Below the pieces are notes generated by a model. It saw only the letters and a list, made by a program, of their open reading frames with translations, ran no database searches and was not told the DNA's origin. From positions 124,001-188,000 of the forward strand of contig JAPDRO010000029.1 in NCBI GenBank assembly GCA_030247885.1: a stretch of 64,000 bases of DNA, written 5' to 3'. Below, in pieces: positions 37,417-49,765 of the stretch. The stretch comes from Taxawa tesnikishii (nom. ined.) (lineage: Eukaryota > Ascomycota > Dothideomycetes > Dothideales). A program made the translations under genes and the position numbers. Position 1 is the first letter of the stretch. Every line of letters begins with the position of its first letter.

Positions 37417-37872
37417 TCAACTGCCGAAGCGCGGGCGGAAGCGAGAAAGGACGGCGTAAGCGCCATGATACAGCGTGAAGCAGCCATCTGTGGCCGGGCA
37501 AGGCAGTTGATCCAAACTCTCTGAGCTTCGGTCAATAACAAACATGTGGCGAGCTGCTACAAGTGTAAGGCCTCCTGCACCAATGGATGATGAGCACACG
37601 AACATCCGGACTGAATGCTTTGTGAGAAATCTTGCCCTTCGCGTCTACTTCGATTGGCTCATTGTTGAACCTGTCGGTTAACTCCTTCCTCTGATCAAAA
37701 TCCAGACTGGAGTGGAGAAGTTGCACTTGGTTGGGCTAGCACAGTGATCCGGATGTCGTATGTCCCGCAGTATCAGGAGCAGTGCAAGCGCCGTTATGAT
37801 GTGCTGTGTGACGATCAGAACTTTTTCGGTTCCCCTCTCGATTCGCAGTGCCGGAAAGGGCTCCTCAGTCAT
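37417..37872 (-). pseudogene. SNF2-type helicase C-terminal domain relic
   Basis: Three successive minus-strand frames give, in order, EKVLIVTQHIITALALLLIL, then QLLHSSLDFDQRKELTDRFN with SPDVRVLIIH, then SIGAGGLTLVAARHMFVIDR. These are the ordered motifs of a SNF2/DEAD-like helicase C-domain (the last would be followed by W-N-P in an intact protein). Two frameshifts separate them, and the reading loses similarity after FVIDRS. The upstream ATPase half is not recognisable at 37.9-38.7 kb. Confidence 0.65.
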
Positions 37873-40800
37873 CGATGTTGACCACGGGTTCGACCTTCGG
37901 CAGTTGGGTAATGTTTCCCAGGAGTCTCCTTGCTTTCGGGTTTTTTAAAGGAAGTTTTCTGCCTCTCCCCACAACAATGATCTATCCGGATGATCCCACC
38001 GTTTCGCCTTCAAGATTGTGGCGGATAGCTGTGAGTCACCGGTCAACCCTTCTGACAGACTCAGGATATTGGGAAGGTTCTAGGTCATACATGCTTGGTG
38101 TTTGATGATTTCTGTGTCAACTTCGCCCATCTTTCCCATAGGATCGGCTCTTGTATCTTCCTGTGCCTCGAACGTCTCTTTGATCTGAGAATTGTTGTCA
38201 TTGTCGCGAGGTATGTCCGGCGGTAGTTTCTTGTCATTCTGGGCAATACTGATGTAATTTCGGTCCTTGATGAGTTTCGCGACCTTGCATGTGATGTATC
38301 TATCAGGCACCGATGGCAAAACACTTCGTAATTATTAGAACTCCATGACTTCTTCCAACTCCTTGATCTGCGTGCACGTTTCCATGATCTGCGTTTCCAG
38401 TGGGATCTTCTCTGTTAATTCGATGTCCTCCTATTCGAGGCGTGACTTGACCAAATTCCATTCTGTAAGCGAACTGCATTACTTCTAGATGACCGGTTCT
38501 TAGTTTTCCAATACCAGTTCTAAAGGCAGCCGATTCTGTACCTTGATGGCAACCGTTTGTAGCCTGTCTTGGCAATCGTGCCACGATCTGCGCAGACTTC
38601 CGCGGTATAATGTTAGGAGAGGGGTTGTTCGTGTCCGCCATTACGATGGACTCTCATGCCTACACCTGGGTAAGTGGGAGCCTTGCGATTACTAGCGTTG
38701 CCCCGGTTTGGAGAACAGTGCATGAACTATGCTTCCAAGGATACAGAAGCATTGGAGGCTGAACTTGTTCCTCGATGGACACTATGGGTTCTTTACCCTT
38801 CGCCAAGCGGTAATCATTCCGCAAATGTTGATGGTCAACTTTGGGAATTGTCTCTAGCGATAATTTGCAGGCTCTTCGCCCTTGTCGCTAAACCTGTGGT
38901 CGCCGATTGGCACAGAAGGTGGCTGATGACGTTCTTGACTTTGGTAGGGCTTGGTGGCATTCTTCTTCATCTGACGATATACTATCACGTCCGCATGGTC
39001 TGGTAGCATATCCGCTGGTGAATGCAATTATTGTGTCATGGTCTATCCGTTTGCTGGTTGGTTGGTATCATAGGAACAGCAAACGCGCTGTATCACTGTG
39101 CATGTGATGTTTGAGGACGAATATGCTGATGACATCTTTGTTCCTCAAGAACTCTTCGGTAAGGAGACTCCAGAACTGGTGTTCGTCCAATACAAGTGCT
39201 AGCTTGGGATCACCACGAGCAAGCACTCTCTCTAGTTTGAGAAAGCACGACAGTATCATCTGGGTTGCGGACGACCCGCAAGAACGACGAGTGCGGGGTA
39301 ATGGCTTAGCGTTACGCGTGGGCTGCCTTCTAATTGCCTAGATTTCTGACTACTGTATCAGAAGTCGTTGAGCTTACTGTGCCTTCTATGGTCACTAGAA
39401 TAGATATTATGATGAGCAGTATAATTAATCCTATTCTAAATAGACCTGACAGTTGAACACCTCTATCTATAAGGTAAGAGCATCTCACTTCTAGTCCCGC
39501 TTTGCCAAGCAGATCAATCGTCTGTTTTGCTATTACAAATCTAACTGTCTATCTTCTTGTGTGGTATTGCACCGTCAACTAGTGTATTTCTCTGACCGAG
39601 AGACCGTCGGTGCTCTTTGTTCCTCTCTGCCTCATGCTTTGCTGCACGAGTCGACATCACACTGCGGTTGGTATGTTTCAGACGAGTTCCCAGGACCCAC
39701 ATGCGCAACAGTGGAGATTTATCGACATATCTGACCTGCTGGACCTCGACCCGTGGAAGCGATATGATGAAGCCGCATTGGATCAAGTCTGCGATGTCCT
39801 AGACGCATTTGGTTTATCGATTTGCCGCTTCGTTCTTTAAACACAGTCCAAGTTGACGATACGCACGAGCTCCACAATTCATACCAACTTTGCACGAAGG
39901 GATCATCATTGCGCACTAGAGACACATCGCCCACCTTGCTAGCAACGAGTGTCGTTCGACATGATGGTCAATGTCACAGGCCTCGAGAGATTACAGAGTC
40001 TCGACTGAAACAAGAAGCGCAAGACCTCGCATGACTCGAAGTTCGCAAGCGATATAGTAAAATCAATGATGGTCGACGAAGTGTTCGCTAAACCCCGCGG
40101 TATAGATTTGAATCGCCGCACTAATACCACAACCAGGACTCCAAAACAACACTGGCGGACACGTCGACCGTGACAGGTCATGACTTGCTCGAGCTGGATG
40201 AAGCAGTCAGGAACGCAAAGACAATAGCAGCCAAGATTCTTCGGAATGAGGATTCGCAGAAAAAAACTCGTTGTCAATCACTTCCGGGATCACGCTTCGG
40301 GACGTCGAGCGTAGCCGGAATTTGTTCTCCAGATCGACTCCGGTGGAGTATGTGGAATCAGTGCTGGAGAAATTGTAAGTTCATCCTATAAAACAGAGCG
40401 CAAAAGTTGATCTTCATTACGGCGAAGTCCATCTGACCCCCAATGACAGACTTGCGGTAACTCTTATTGTAGTATAGAGTTGGATCACGTTTTTGCGCAC
40501 GTGACCCGCAGCTCCCGACGTGAAATTCATCTGGGTTCTTCCTTACGTACTTCTACAATTCTTTCCCCCACTTCAACCTTGGCGTGGAACCATCAGATTG
40601 TTCTCTGCTATCATACATCACGATGAAAGTAACGTTTCCCGTCTAAAGCGCGAGCATTATGGACTTTACCGTCGACTGCTATGCAGACGCAGTTGCAAAC
40701 AATTCTGAACATTCCCGTTGTGCAACCGATGCCGTACTGGGCAGTTTTGTGGAAGTTCTTCGCAAAGGCAGCCACGGACATGGCCACTTTCCTGTCGCAA

Positions 40801-42528
40801 GAGGATGCCCATACAGCGGTGAATGCTACACCGTAGGCTAGATTATAGTAAACACGACCTTGTGATAGAGCTATCGACATCGCCTGAAGAAGTCTCGATG
40901 CTTGGCCTGATGTTTCTTGCCCTGAAGACGTAAGAAAGGGATAGTGAGAACATCACACGAACCGACGTCTACGGGTACACTACAGAACTCAGATCTGCAA
41001 GTCCACCAGCAAGAGAGCTACAGAAGCATACCTTAGCTGGTCACGCACCAGTTTCGAAGAAGTAAGGATAGAGCCAGAGCTATGCGAACTCCAGATGCGC
41101 TTCGAGGATCACAAAGCGAACATTGACAGCGCTCAAAACACCTACTACAATGGAGATGCAGGAACATAGCTAGAGGCACGCCGGTTCGCTTAGAGAAGGT
41201 TATTTGGCTCTCGCATCTTCGTTTCACGGCAAGTGATGTTAGATCACATCTAATTCTATACATCACCGACCAGTATCTAAATGTTGGATGCTTGTACTAG
41301 TCATTGGGAGTCAGGACGGGCCCGACTGAGACTATCACTGGTTTGTCATCACACCTCCAGATGATACAGCCCAGCTCAACGGCAAGACGTGGTTATACGG
41401 CCCGTCACGGTCATTCTGAGATAACAGTGTCGCAGATGACCAAGTCAATGCTACATGTTCGACGTAGGTAGAATTCCTGGAGGCATCTCACGTGACTCTG
41501 TACGCATAAAACGAGGCAATGACCGCCGGAACTGTACGCGGACTCTTTTTTATGGCCTGATAATTGAAGACTCAATGTGAAATGACAAACTACTTCGTTG
41601 TGCTCATATGGCAAGGTTATCTGTTGAAATCGTTGTTGTTGGTAATTGTATGCACGTTGAGATAAAGATGGGTTTGAGAATGTAGGCTACCGGGGGTATG
41701 GTAAGCCAGACGAGTAGCCTAGTCTTACGAGCATGCTTGATCTACAAACGGGATTCGGATCAGATTGGAAGTTCGAACTGGAGTTGGCTTATCTGTCATG
41801 ATCGTCACACCATTTTGCAGAGTAATTCGCTCTCAGCAACACACTGTATATCATATAGTTCTCTAGTATCTGTTGTCGTAAGATTTCCATCCCTGGCCAC
41901 GTTGCGATTGTTCACAGGATATTGCTGACTGTGTCGATTTTTCAAAGTCACGTGCACAGTCAGCGGTCATCTAGCGTTCGAGTTGCCATCCCAACTGTAC
42001 ATAGTCTACGCCGCCACTCCTCGAGCTGAAGTTCTTGCTTCCCTGGTTTTTGTGCGCGACTGTCGGGTCTTTGCCTCTTTCTCGTCTATCGCACCTCCGA
42101 TACACTAGTATAGCAGTTTGCGCTTGACCAAGCGCTCGGTATTCCGATCGCTTGGTTTCAGTCTTATATACTGGAGCATCTCAACGCTGCTATCTTAGCA
42201 ATGAGTACGTGATATGTCAGCCGATGTTTCCTCGCGCGATCTTCCTTCCTTCACCTCTCGTTTGCGCCTTTGGGCTCTCTCAACGGCTGCATACGTCTCT
42301 GCACGATCTTTTGCTGATGGTGTGAGATATATTCTGGTGTACTAGTGATCCAGGCTTTCTGAGTTCCCAAAGAAGGGCTCTTGCTGGCTCTCATCCCGCT
42401 CTTGAGCCAACCACTCCTGCTCTTGCACCTGATTACATCCCGGCTCTGTGACGAGAACACGATGCCATACGGTTCTAATAGCTATTATGAGGTCTATCCT
42501 CGGCGGAGTACTCACTCGCCTCGAATTC
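37873..42528. other. No recognisable gene
   Basis: Short frames only. 38303-38641 (minus, 112 codons) and 39610-39840 (plus) show no domain. The stretch contains a possible solo LTR at 39.4-39.6 kb. Composition is ordinary. Confidence 0.45.
39369..39577. repeat. Possible solo LTR
   Basis: An AT-rich, gene-free segment of about 209 bp that begins TGAGCTTAC and ends CACCGTCA, with short inverted ends (GTTGA … TCAAC) of the kind seen at copia LTR termini. No clear target-site duplication, and no second copy in this window. Confidence 0.25.
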
Positions 42529-42868
42529 TAGCCTACTGTCAGTAGTGCTAAATAGGCGAGGCAGGTCTCAGCATCAGCATACCAGAGCAACATCGTGTTT
42601 ACCGCTTCGTCAATCTCTACCAAGCTACCTTGGTCTATGCAGTACGTGTCAACCCTGGAGCCTGTCGATCCCAGTTCAGCGGTCCCAATGCACTTGGCAA
42701 AACCCTCGATCTCCGCATTCCCACTCATGTCTACACTGCTCCTTTCCCTATATCATCGATCATCGCCTCCTGGCCCGCTTTCCACCTATGCTACTCCGTA
42801 ACGTATCTCGGCATATCGTGGTGGAACTCTGTGAGGTCGAGCGCGTAGATGTTGAGCAACTGCAGACT
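42529..42868 (-). pseudogene. HET-domain relic 1
   Basis: The minus strand reads QLLNIYALDLTEFHHDMPRY then EHRWKAGQEAMIDDIGKGAV in one frame. In the next frame it reads DMSGNAEIEGFAKCI, then RVDTYCIDQGSLVEIDEAVN and MLLWYADAETCLAYLA. These correspond to HET-domain blocks: the usual AILSH-W-GxxE segment, then W(I/V)DTCCID followed by S-AE-xEAINSM-xWY and CYAYL. A stop and a frame change at about 42750 break it, and the SHTW block is damaged. HET proteins act in non-self recognition and trigger cell death in fungal fusions; this copy is too short to work. Confidence 0.7.
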
Positions 42869-43421
42869 CAAGTGTTGTGCCGAGTTTGATGTCGTGTTGG
42901 AGACAGGCAAGGCTGACCGCCCATGGATGCGCCTACTGTACTGCAACATCAAGTATCTTCCGTCAGGCCCGCAAACAACTAAGTTAATGCATGCTGAAGT
43001 TCAATGCCGGCGACTCCAGACCGGTGAAGACCACAACCAGACACAGGCGTCTCTCACACACCCCACGACTCGACCTCCACGATCGCAACGCGCTAAGTGT
43101 AGCCACGCTCCACGACACCGTATCGGTGGGGTGCCGCTTGGCATGTCTTACGGTACAATCCCGGACCGATCGATACTCAATCAGTCACCTCCTATGCGCC
43201 GTGGCGGAGTCCTGAACCCCACTTTTCTGCACCGGGCATCATCGCAGACTGGCAAATTCGTCCAGTCACAGACGTTTCCCCCAGCGATCGGCGTCCCCAG
43301 GCGCCCGCAAATGACAGCCTTCTTCTCGCACTATAAGGACGCCCCCTGGCGCCTGACGGTTGGCTTGCAATGTCGGTTGAACCGTCACGTCTCAAATCCA
43401 GGCTGCAGACGATCCTCCAGT

Positions 43422-45257
43422 ATGCGTCTTCTCGACACGGAAACGCTCCAGTTCCGTGATGCAATTACGGAGGAAAGCGTTGAGTATGCGATTCTTTCGC
43501 ACAGGTGGGGAGACGAAGAAGTCAGCTTCCAAGACATGCAGAACCTGGAGACAGCAAAGAGGCTAAAAGGCTTTGATAAGATTCAGAATGCTTGCAATAA
43601 GGCACGGATGGACAACCATCGTTATATTTGGATTGATACTTGCTGCATCAATAAAGACAGCAGTGCCGAGTTGAGCGAAGCGATAAATTCTATGTATCGT
43701 TGGTATGCCAGACCAAAGTACCGAGAGGCCTTGAAACAGCAGACTGACATGGTGTCTGCAGGTACGGTGAATCAAAGATCTGCTACGCATACCTTTCGGA
43801 TATTCAACAATGCGCGTCGGACGGAATAAGCTAGAGTATAGGCTCTAGTCAGTGGTTCGATCGAGGTTGGACGCTGCAAGAGCTCCTCGCACCGCAAGAA
43901 GTCAGATTTCTCAACCAGTCATGGCAGAACTTGGGGACAAAGGAAAGTTTGCAGTCAGCCGTAAGCAAAAGGACCGGCATCGACTGCGATATCCTGTTAT
44001 GCAAAAAGGCTTGCATGAATGCTCAATCGCCCAACGGATGTCATGGGCAGCTAACAGAGCTACCACGCGCAAAGAAGACCTGGCCTACTGCCTTCTCGGT
44101 ATATTCGACATAAACATGCCATTGCTCTACGGCGAAGGCAATAAAGCGTTTCTCCGTCTCCAGGAAGAGATCATCAAGCACGATGATGACCACTCTATTT
44201 TTGCCTGGTCCATGCCCTCACACCCGGCCCCATGGTTCACTGGCCTGCTAGCACCAAGTGCGAGCTGCTTCCGCGGTTGTTCATCAATTGAAGGTCACTA
44301 CTCTTCATTTCAGGCTAGGGACGCCTTTGCGAGTACGAATCGAGGTCTGTCGATCTCTCTTGAAATAACACCATGGGCTGCCGACACATACTTAGCTTTT
44401 CTCGAGTGCCGTAACAACAGGTACGACCTAGGGATATTCCTTCGCCGCCTTGACGAAGACGACCAATTTGCCAGAGTAAACCTTAACGGGGAAGGTGGTT
44501 TATATGAGGACAAGCAAGACGTTCACGATCGTTGTAAGGCGGAGTTTCTACCACGTCCCATGAAGGTCAGGCGGATCTTTGTTCGCAACCACCCGAAATT
44601 TCCCCGCGCCTAGCGAGTCTTGCCGCCAAGCAGCATGCATACCGAGTCCCTCCGTACTTGCAACTTGATGATGGAATGAACGGCTATGTCGAACTACAGA
44701 CAGATATGAAGATCCGTCTGGAACCTCCTTGGAGTTTGGGAGTGCTCAACTTGCGTGGTGGCAAAGAGATTGGAAGGATTGCTCTCGGCTTCGACTTCGA
44801 TTTCCACCCAATATGCATCCTAGAAGACCTTCCAGATGTGCAAATTACTAATAGCACAAGCGCAAGCTTCCTAAATACCATTGCCCCATTTCTCGACGAG
44901 TGTGAAATCCTAGAAACCCTTCCAGATAGGCAGACTACGAACAGCGCAAGCGCAAGCTTCCCAGATGCCGATGCGGCTGAGATCCTAGAAGACCTTCCAG
45001 ATGGGCAAATTACGAAGGGCACAAGCCCAAGCTTCCCAGACGCCGATCCCTATACTTTCGTCGAGTACAACTTCCTAGAAATCCATGAGGGCAGATGGGC
45101 ACACTGCGGAGCAAACCATACGGGCGTCTGGCATTTGAAAGGATGTCGTCGGTTCGGATTAAATGTTACACTTCTGCGGGGTGACAACATGATTGGACCC
45201 AGAGTTACGCTGGAACGTGCAGAAAACTATTGGATAATCTCGATTCAGCATGGCTAA
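43422..45257 (+). pseudogene. HET-domain protein 2, nearly complete but interrupted
   Basis: Starts MRLLDTETLQFRDAI, then YAILSHRWGDEEVSFQDM, KIQNACNKA and YIWIDTCCINKDSSAELSEA, the standard HET domain. A 44-bp phase-2 intron (43718-43761) joins MYRWYARPK to YGESKICYAYLSDIQQ. Three lesions follow: an in-frame TAG at 43832-43834 just before SQWFDRGWTLQELLAP, a frameshift at an A run (44003-44007) before ECSIAQRMSWAANRATT, and another at a C run (44602-44605). The middle reads KEDLAYCLLGIFDINMPLLY then GEGNKAFLRLQEEIIKHDDD, as in fungal HET proteins. The C-terminal part (from about 44612) ends YWIISIQHG and contains a three-copy internal repeat. Overall length, if continuous, would be near 600 residues. 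Confidence 0.82.
44816..45050 (+). repeat. Three-copy in-frame repeat in the HET protein C-terminal region
   Basis: Units start at about 44817, 44907 and 44982 with ILEDLPDVQITNSTSASF, ILETLPDRQTTNSASASF and ILEDLPDGQITKGTSPSF. Periods are about 90 and 75 bp, both multiples of three, so the reading frame is kept. Copies two and three share a further FPDAD. Confidence 0.8.
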
Positions 45258-45593
45258 GATATGGAAGTTCCGGGTCATTCGTTTCTCAACCTGCAAATTA
45301 ATAGCTGACTAGGATAGCGTAACGTGCTAAAAGCGTGTCATCATACGCTCTAGATCGTAGGCTCGAGACATCGTTTCGGCACCCAAATGCTGCCTGGTCC
45401 TCCACTTATGGATACAGAGAACGTGACATGCCACAAACTATTCTACAAAACAGAGTGTTTCGCTCATGCTCTAGTTGATCGGGTCATTGCAGGCATCTGA
45501 TTTGCAAGGAGCAGATACAGATCGCATGCGCGGACGGTGATGTTAGAGCGCTGGAAAGGGCGACGGGGCTTCTACACCAGAGCTGACATTACA

Positions 45594-45667
45594 GGATGTA
45601 GCACACTGCTACATACGCTGCTACATTGCTACATTGTGCTACATTGTGCTGCATGGCTGCTACATCC
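45594..45667. repeat. Inverted repeat enclosing GCTACAT tandem units
   Basis: Perfect 10-bp arms GGATGTAGCA and TGCTACATCC enclose several copies of TGCTACAT/TGTGCTACAT. The sequence could fold as a hairpin. It lies downstream of the HET pseudogene, with no gene attached. Confidence 0.5.
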
Positions 45668-47046
45668 ATGTACTGCCAGCTCTATTCCACACTGACATGT
45701 TCCGGCTGTTGTCCCGTCTCGTAGGAGTACGATACGACGATATGCTCAAAAGGTGGTCTCGGCGAGGCTGAAACATCACGCTTCTGATCACGTTTTCTGG
45801 GTCGTTCTGGAGGGCTGGGTTAGCCCAGAAGGTGTCGAGCGAAGAGAAGAGAAACTGGCTCAATCAACCGCGTGGATACGCGGCTGCTTATAGTTGATAT
45901 GTTCGCTAGCGAAACTTTGACAGGGATTATTGTGTCAACAATATCAGTTTTTCATGCTATAGTATACACAAAGAACGGAAAGAGAATATCGTAATGTAAA
46001 CTCTCATTGTACTTGTCCTAAGGCATGGTGTAGGTGTCGCATTTGGGTTTGAAAGAGTGGTTGATGATCCGCATGGGTTCATTGGTGAACTCTCTCCTTA
46101 CATAGCAGTCGCTGCTATCAATTGCATTCGTTCATGGAGGGTAGGCAGGAGGTATTGCCGAAAGGTGCTTGCTGCTCTCCCAGGCCTGCCTCATCTACGA
46201 CGATGATTGTGCCACTACGATGTCCCTGAATCGACCCCTTCCAAGCTCTTGCTTGCATTGAAGTCCAAAGCCTTCACTTGCAGCGTTAAAAATTCCAGAC
46301 CTGCGTAGGCGCCAGTGTTGAACTCATATTCTGCACACTCGTTCCACCTCTCGTGCTCCTCCGGGTTATGTTACTCACATTCTCTGAAGACTTTCCGTTC
46401 TGCTCTTCGAAAAATCCGCAATCTCCAACATTCGAAGCCTCACCTCTTGGGTCAGAACAATGGCGTGTCTATCGATTATGAAGACGAAAGAAGTCCACAG
46501 GGTATTCGATTTTCCTGGGCGATGCGCGAGGTGGATGCTGCCGGGCACAACGAGAGCGATAGCTATAAGCTTGCGGGGGTGCTGCAGACTCAAGGGATCG
46601 CTAGCGCATCCCAAAACGGAGGGGTAGCCTGCAAAACAAGGGCATCACGTACGTGGTGTGACTGACATGGTTTTTATCGTGGCCGGCTGTACTGTCAGTT
46701 GTTGTGTTGTTCTGCAACAACAAGACAGATAAGGCGCGGTGTTAGCGCCGCTACCGCCCCATCCAGCCCATCAATCCGAGCATCCCCTTATCTAGCTAGC
46801 GAAGGCGTGCGGCACAGCCAATGCAGGGACGTGCGCACGAGCTCCCCGCACGAAGCTTACATCACCCCCGCTCGTGGGCACTGAACAACTATCGCCTTCC
46901 ATTGAGATACACTCTCAACCTCTTGCAAGAAAATCAAGCAAGACAGGCAACGCCCCATTTTGGTCGTTAGTTCTCCACCTCAAACTTATACCGTTCGGAA
47001 GAACCTTCTAACTTTTGATTATCCGACTTGACTAACTCTCGACACC
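45668..47046. other. No recognisable gene
   Basis: Contains a 116-codon plus-strand frame (46315-46665) without a recognisable domain. The last 150 bp before 47047 are the likely promoter and leader of the SRPBCC gene and include pyrimidine-rich patches. Confidence 0.45.
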
Positions 47047-47608
47047 ATGGTCCTGATTTATACAGAGATCGAAATTGCAGGATCTCCGGCACAGGTCAGA
47101 GATGTTGTAGGTGCAAGACATGACAGGTTCTGTCCTTGTGCAACTACTCAACAGTATGCCGCTAGTTCCTCGACTTCTCCAAGCTCCCTGAATGGCATCA
47201 TGGCCATTTCAAAACTCTCGAACTTCAGTCCCAGGATGGCGAAGCGAAGAAAGGAGATTATGTCAAGGTAACAATGGAGGGGGCAACGTTCTCGGGACTC
47301 ATCTTGGTACGTCTTCTAGTTTTCGGTATCACGAGATTGTTTCACTAAAGGACATCCAGGAAAATTCCGAGCTCGAGTTCAGATGGCGAGGAAACTTGTA
47401 TCCTGTCTTCTGCGGGGATCACTTCTTTCGTTTTGAGCCGAGCAAGACTACGCCTGGGGCAACGACCTTCATTCAAGGGGAAGAGTTCACTGGAGCCTTG
47501 TCCTTCTTGATGAGGCCGCTTTGGGGTTTTGGATTTGGTATCAAAACACAAGCAGGATTCGAAAAGCTCAACAAGGATCTCAAGAACAGAGTAGAGGGTC
47601 GCACATAG
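47047..47608 (+). CDS. SRPBCC-fold (polyketide cyclase/START-like) small protein, intact
   Basis: Three exons: 47047-47106, 47166-47306 and 47360-47608. Introns of 59 and 53 bp (GTAGGT…GCTAG; GTACGT…TCCAG) are both phase 0. The 149-residue product begins MVLIYTEIEIAGSPAQVRDV, continues FLDFSKLPEWHHGHFKTLEL, and has ENSELEFRWRGNLYPVFCGD, HFFRFEPS and GEEFTGALSFLMRP, ending in a charged helix (FEKLNKDLKNRV). This matches small fungal SRPBCC proteins of about 150-170 residues, which bind hydrophobic ligands in a cavity; no catalytic role can be assigned from sequence. The continuous reading across two introns argues that it is a functional gene. Confidence 0.85.
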
Positions 47609-49116
47609 TGATAGAGATATAACCTTACTACAGCGATCGCTTTACAAACTCTCTTCAAGCTTAGACGAGCTTGTGCCGGGCGGGATCCATAAATTGCACT
47701 AGCACTAACCGTACCTGTTACCGCATAGAAACATCCGTAGCAACACAAACCCCCAATCCCCTGCGGGATCACTCTTGTCAACTCCGCCCCTCTCATCTGC
47801 GGGCGTCGAGCACCAACTACTATTTTGTATCCAAGCGCCATGCAGACATCGCCCGTGCCTCTACTGTCAACGGCGCTGGTCTGGCATTGCCGCGGGTCAT
47901 AAAGGCGAAGTGCAGGCGCACTCGTGACATTTACGATGACCTTGAGAACAACCCTAAGCCTCAAACCTTGAGAGTCTAACTCTCCTCGCTGCACGACCCT
48001 ACTGGGAGTAGTCTGTCACGACTGCTGATTTCGGTTCTTAGTCAAGAACACGAAGGACTATCTGGGACTGGGGGCATGTACACGGGGTTCTCAATATACT
48101 TGTTGGAAGCGCGCTGACGGTTCGCACGAACACATCCAGCATTCCGGGCGTTTCAGGACGACCTTACCTCTTACTCTGTCCTCGGATGATTCTGCTCCTG
48201 GGTGCTGCTACTTAGTATCGGTTTTGCTGACAAAGCCTTCGTCGTACCGAGCTCGATTGAGATTGAAAAACATTCCATGTTCCGGGTTCCCACTGACATG
48301 GTCCATCAGATGCTACTCTTCCACAGCTCGGACCATCTAGATCCAAGCATTTTGGACTCTCCCCATGCTTCGACCGGTGCCGTGAAACACATTTAGGTTC
48401 CGAACAGTTGAAGGCGAGTACATAGGGTATTCGCTGTGCGCGCGAGCCCAGACAGAACCGTTTTGGGATGACTGTACTAGCGCATCTTCATCACCAGTGC
48501 TTCCAAGGCCAGTAAGATGTTTCAGAGCATTATATACAATCCTCATTCTTGAAACTTCCGGGCAATGCTTCAGCTGGGTCGTATATCAGCAAGATGTCCC
48601 TGAAGCGGAGGCAACGGCGTGGACAGAAGTGATTTCGGATACGCTCTCACAGCACGGCCATCCGCCATTAGCAAACCACTGTGTCTGCATGGATCTTTCT
48701 TTCGTCACACCTCTTCTCCTTTCGTCGCACTAAGTTCATTTCCCGTATACCGTTCCCCTCTCGTACCTCATCCTCGGCAGCTTCGACGGTTATGCGCCTC
48801 AAGTTTTCCGCCAGCCAAGCCTCCCCAAGTCAGTCATCGACCTTCCGTTGAGGCATCCGCGTACTGGGCGTAGATAGCCTTCACTCAGCTCAGATCATCC
48901 TGTGAGGCAAGACCGCGTCAATATGGATGAAGCGACCCAGGCGTATCTCACTTCCTGACTGCACGCGCGACCAGTGGACCGTAGACTTTTTATCCTGCAC
49001 TCTACCGAAATCGACGCATCCTGCGAAGTTCGCAATCGAACCTAATGGCCGCTTTGTCTTGGATTCAGGCTAACGGGTGTGAGCGAGGCTCCACTACCGA
49101 ATGCAGCAGGAGCATG
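47609..49116. other. No recognisable gene
   Basis: Short frames on both strands (for example 47671-47979 plus) have no recognisable domain. No repeats or RNA genes seen. Confidence 0.45.
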
Positions 49117-49765
49117 CTAGTCCAGGAACATGGGACCTGGAACTAGTTGTCGCTTTAGCTGGGCTCGTATCCGCAAGAAATCAGCAGTTACGACTTCGAT
49201 GAGTCTTTTGCGATGTTGCTGAGTCAAGACTTTATCCCGTTGACAGGTTTGTACCAGCTGCGCGTAGAGAGTGTCGACATCGAGAATGCGGACGCGATCG
49301 ACAACTATCTGCATGAAGAGGTCAAGATAGTCCTGAGATGCTGGTGATGGTCGAAGAACTCGACACCATGCCGGACTTGCAAGGAAGCAGTTGCGGCTCA
49401 CTGCTAGGGCTGACGTGAATACGTTCACCGTCTGCGCCTCGAGAATGGCTCTTTCGAGCTGGTCCACGATGTGGGCGGGCCCTCAGACTTGCAGCATCTG
49501 AACGACACTACGGGCGCGATGTATCCAACGTTGACTTTGACGGTCGGCATGTTGTTTGTACTATTTGCAGCAGACAAGCCGCAGCCAGTGTTTTGGGCGT
49601 GCCTGTCGGGACTGGGTCATCGAGAGCCTTCCGCAGGCTTTCAAGAGCTGTGACATACAGCGTCTTGGCCTCTGAGTTATGTACTATACAGCCAACAGCG
49701 TCGTCCAGAATTTGGTTGTAGCTAATTCGTTGTGGGACATGCTTAAATACGTGGGTTGTGGGCAC
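49117..49765 (-). pseudogene. Fungal transcription-factor C-terminal region relic
   Basis: The minus strand reads YVTALESLRKALDDPVP then TLAAACLLQIV, then after a frame change VDQLERAILEAQTVNVFTSA, SRNCFLASPAW and a long helical C-terminus. This resembles the C-terminal activation/regulatory region of fungal Zn2Cys6 regulators (repeated 'L-x-A-x-LLQ' and 'FLA-x-x-W' blocks). A TGA at 49483-49485 lies where a Trp codon is expected (QV-stop-GPAHIVDQLER), which would fit a G-to-A change. No zinc cluster is found upstream. Confidence 0.45.
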
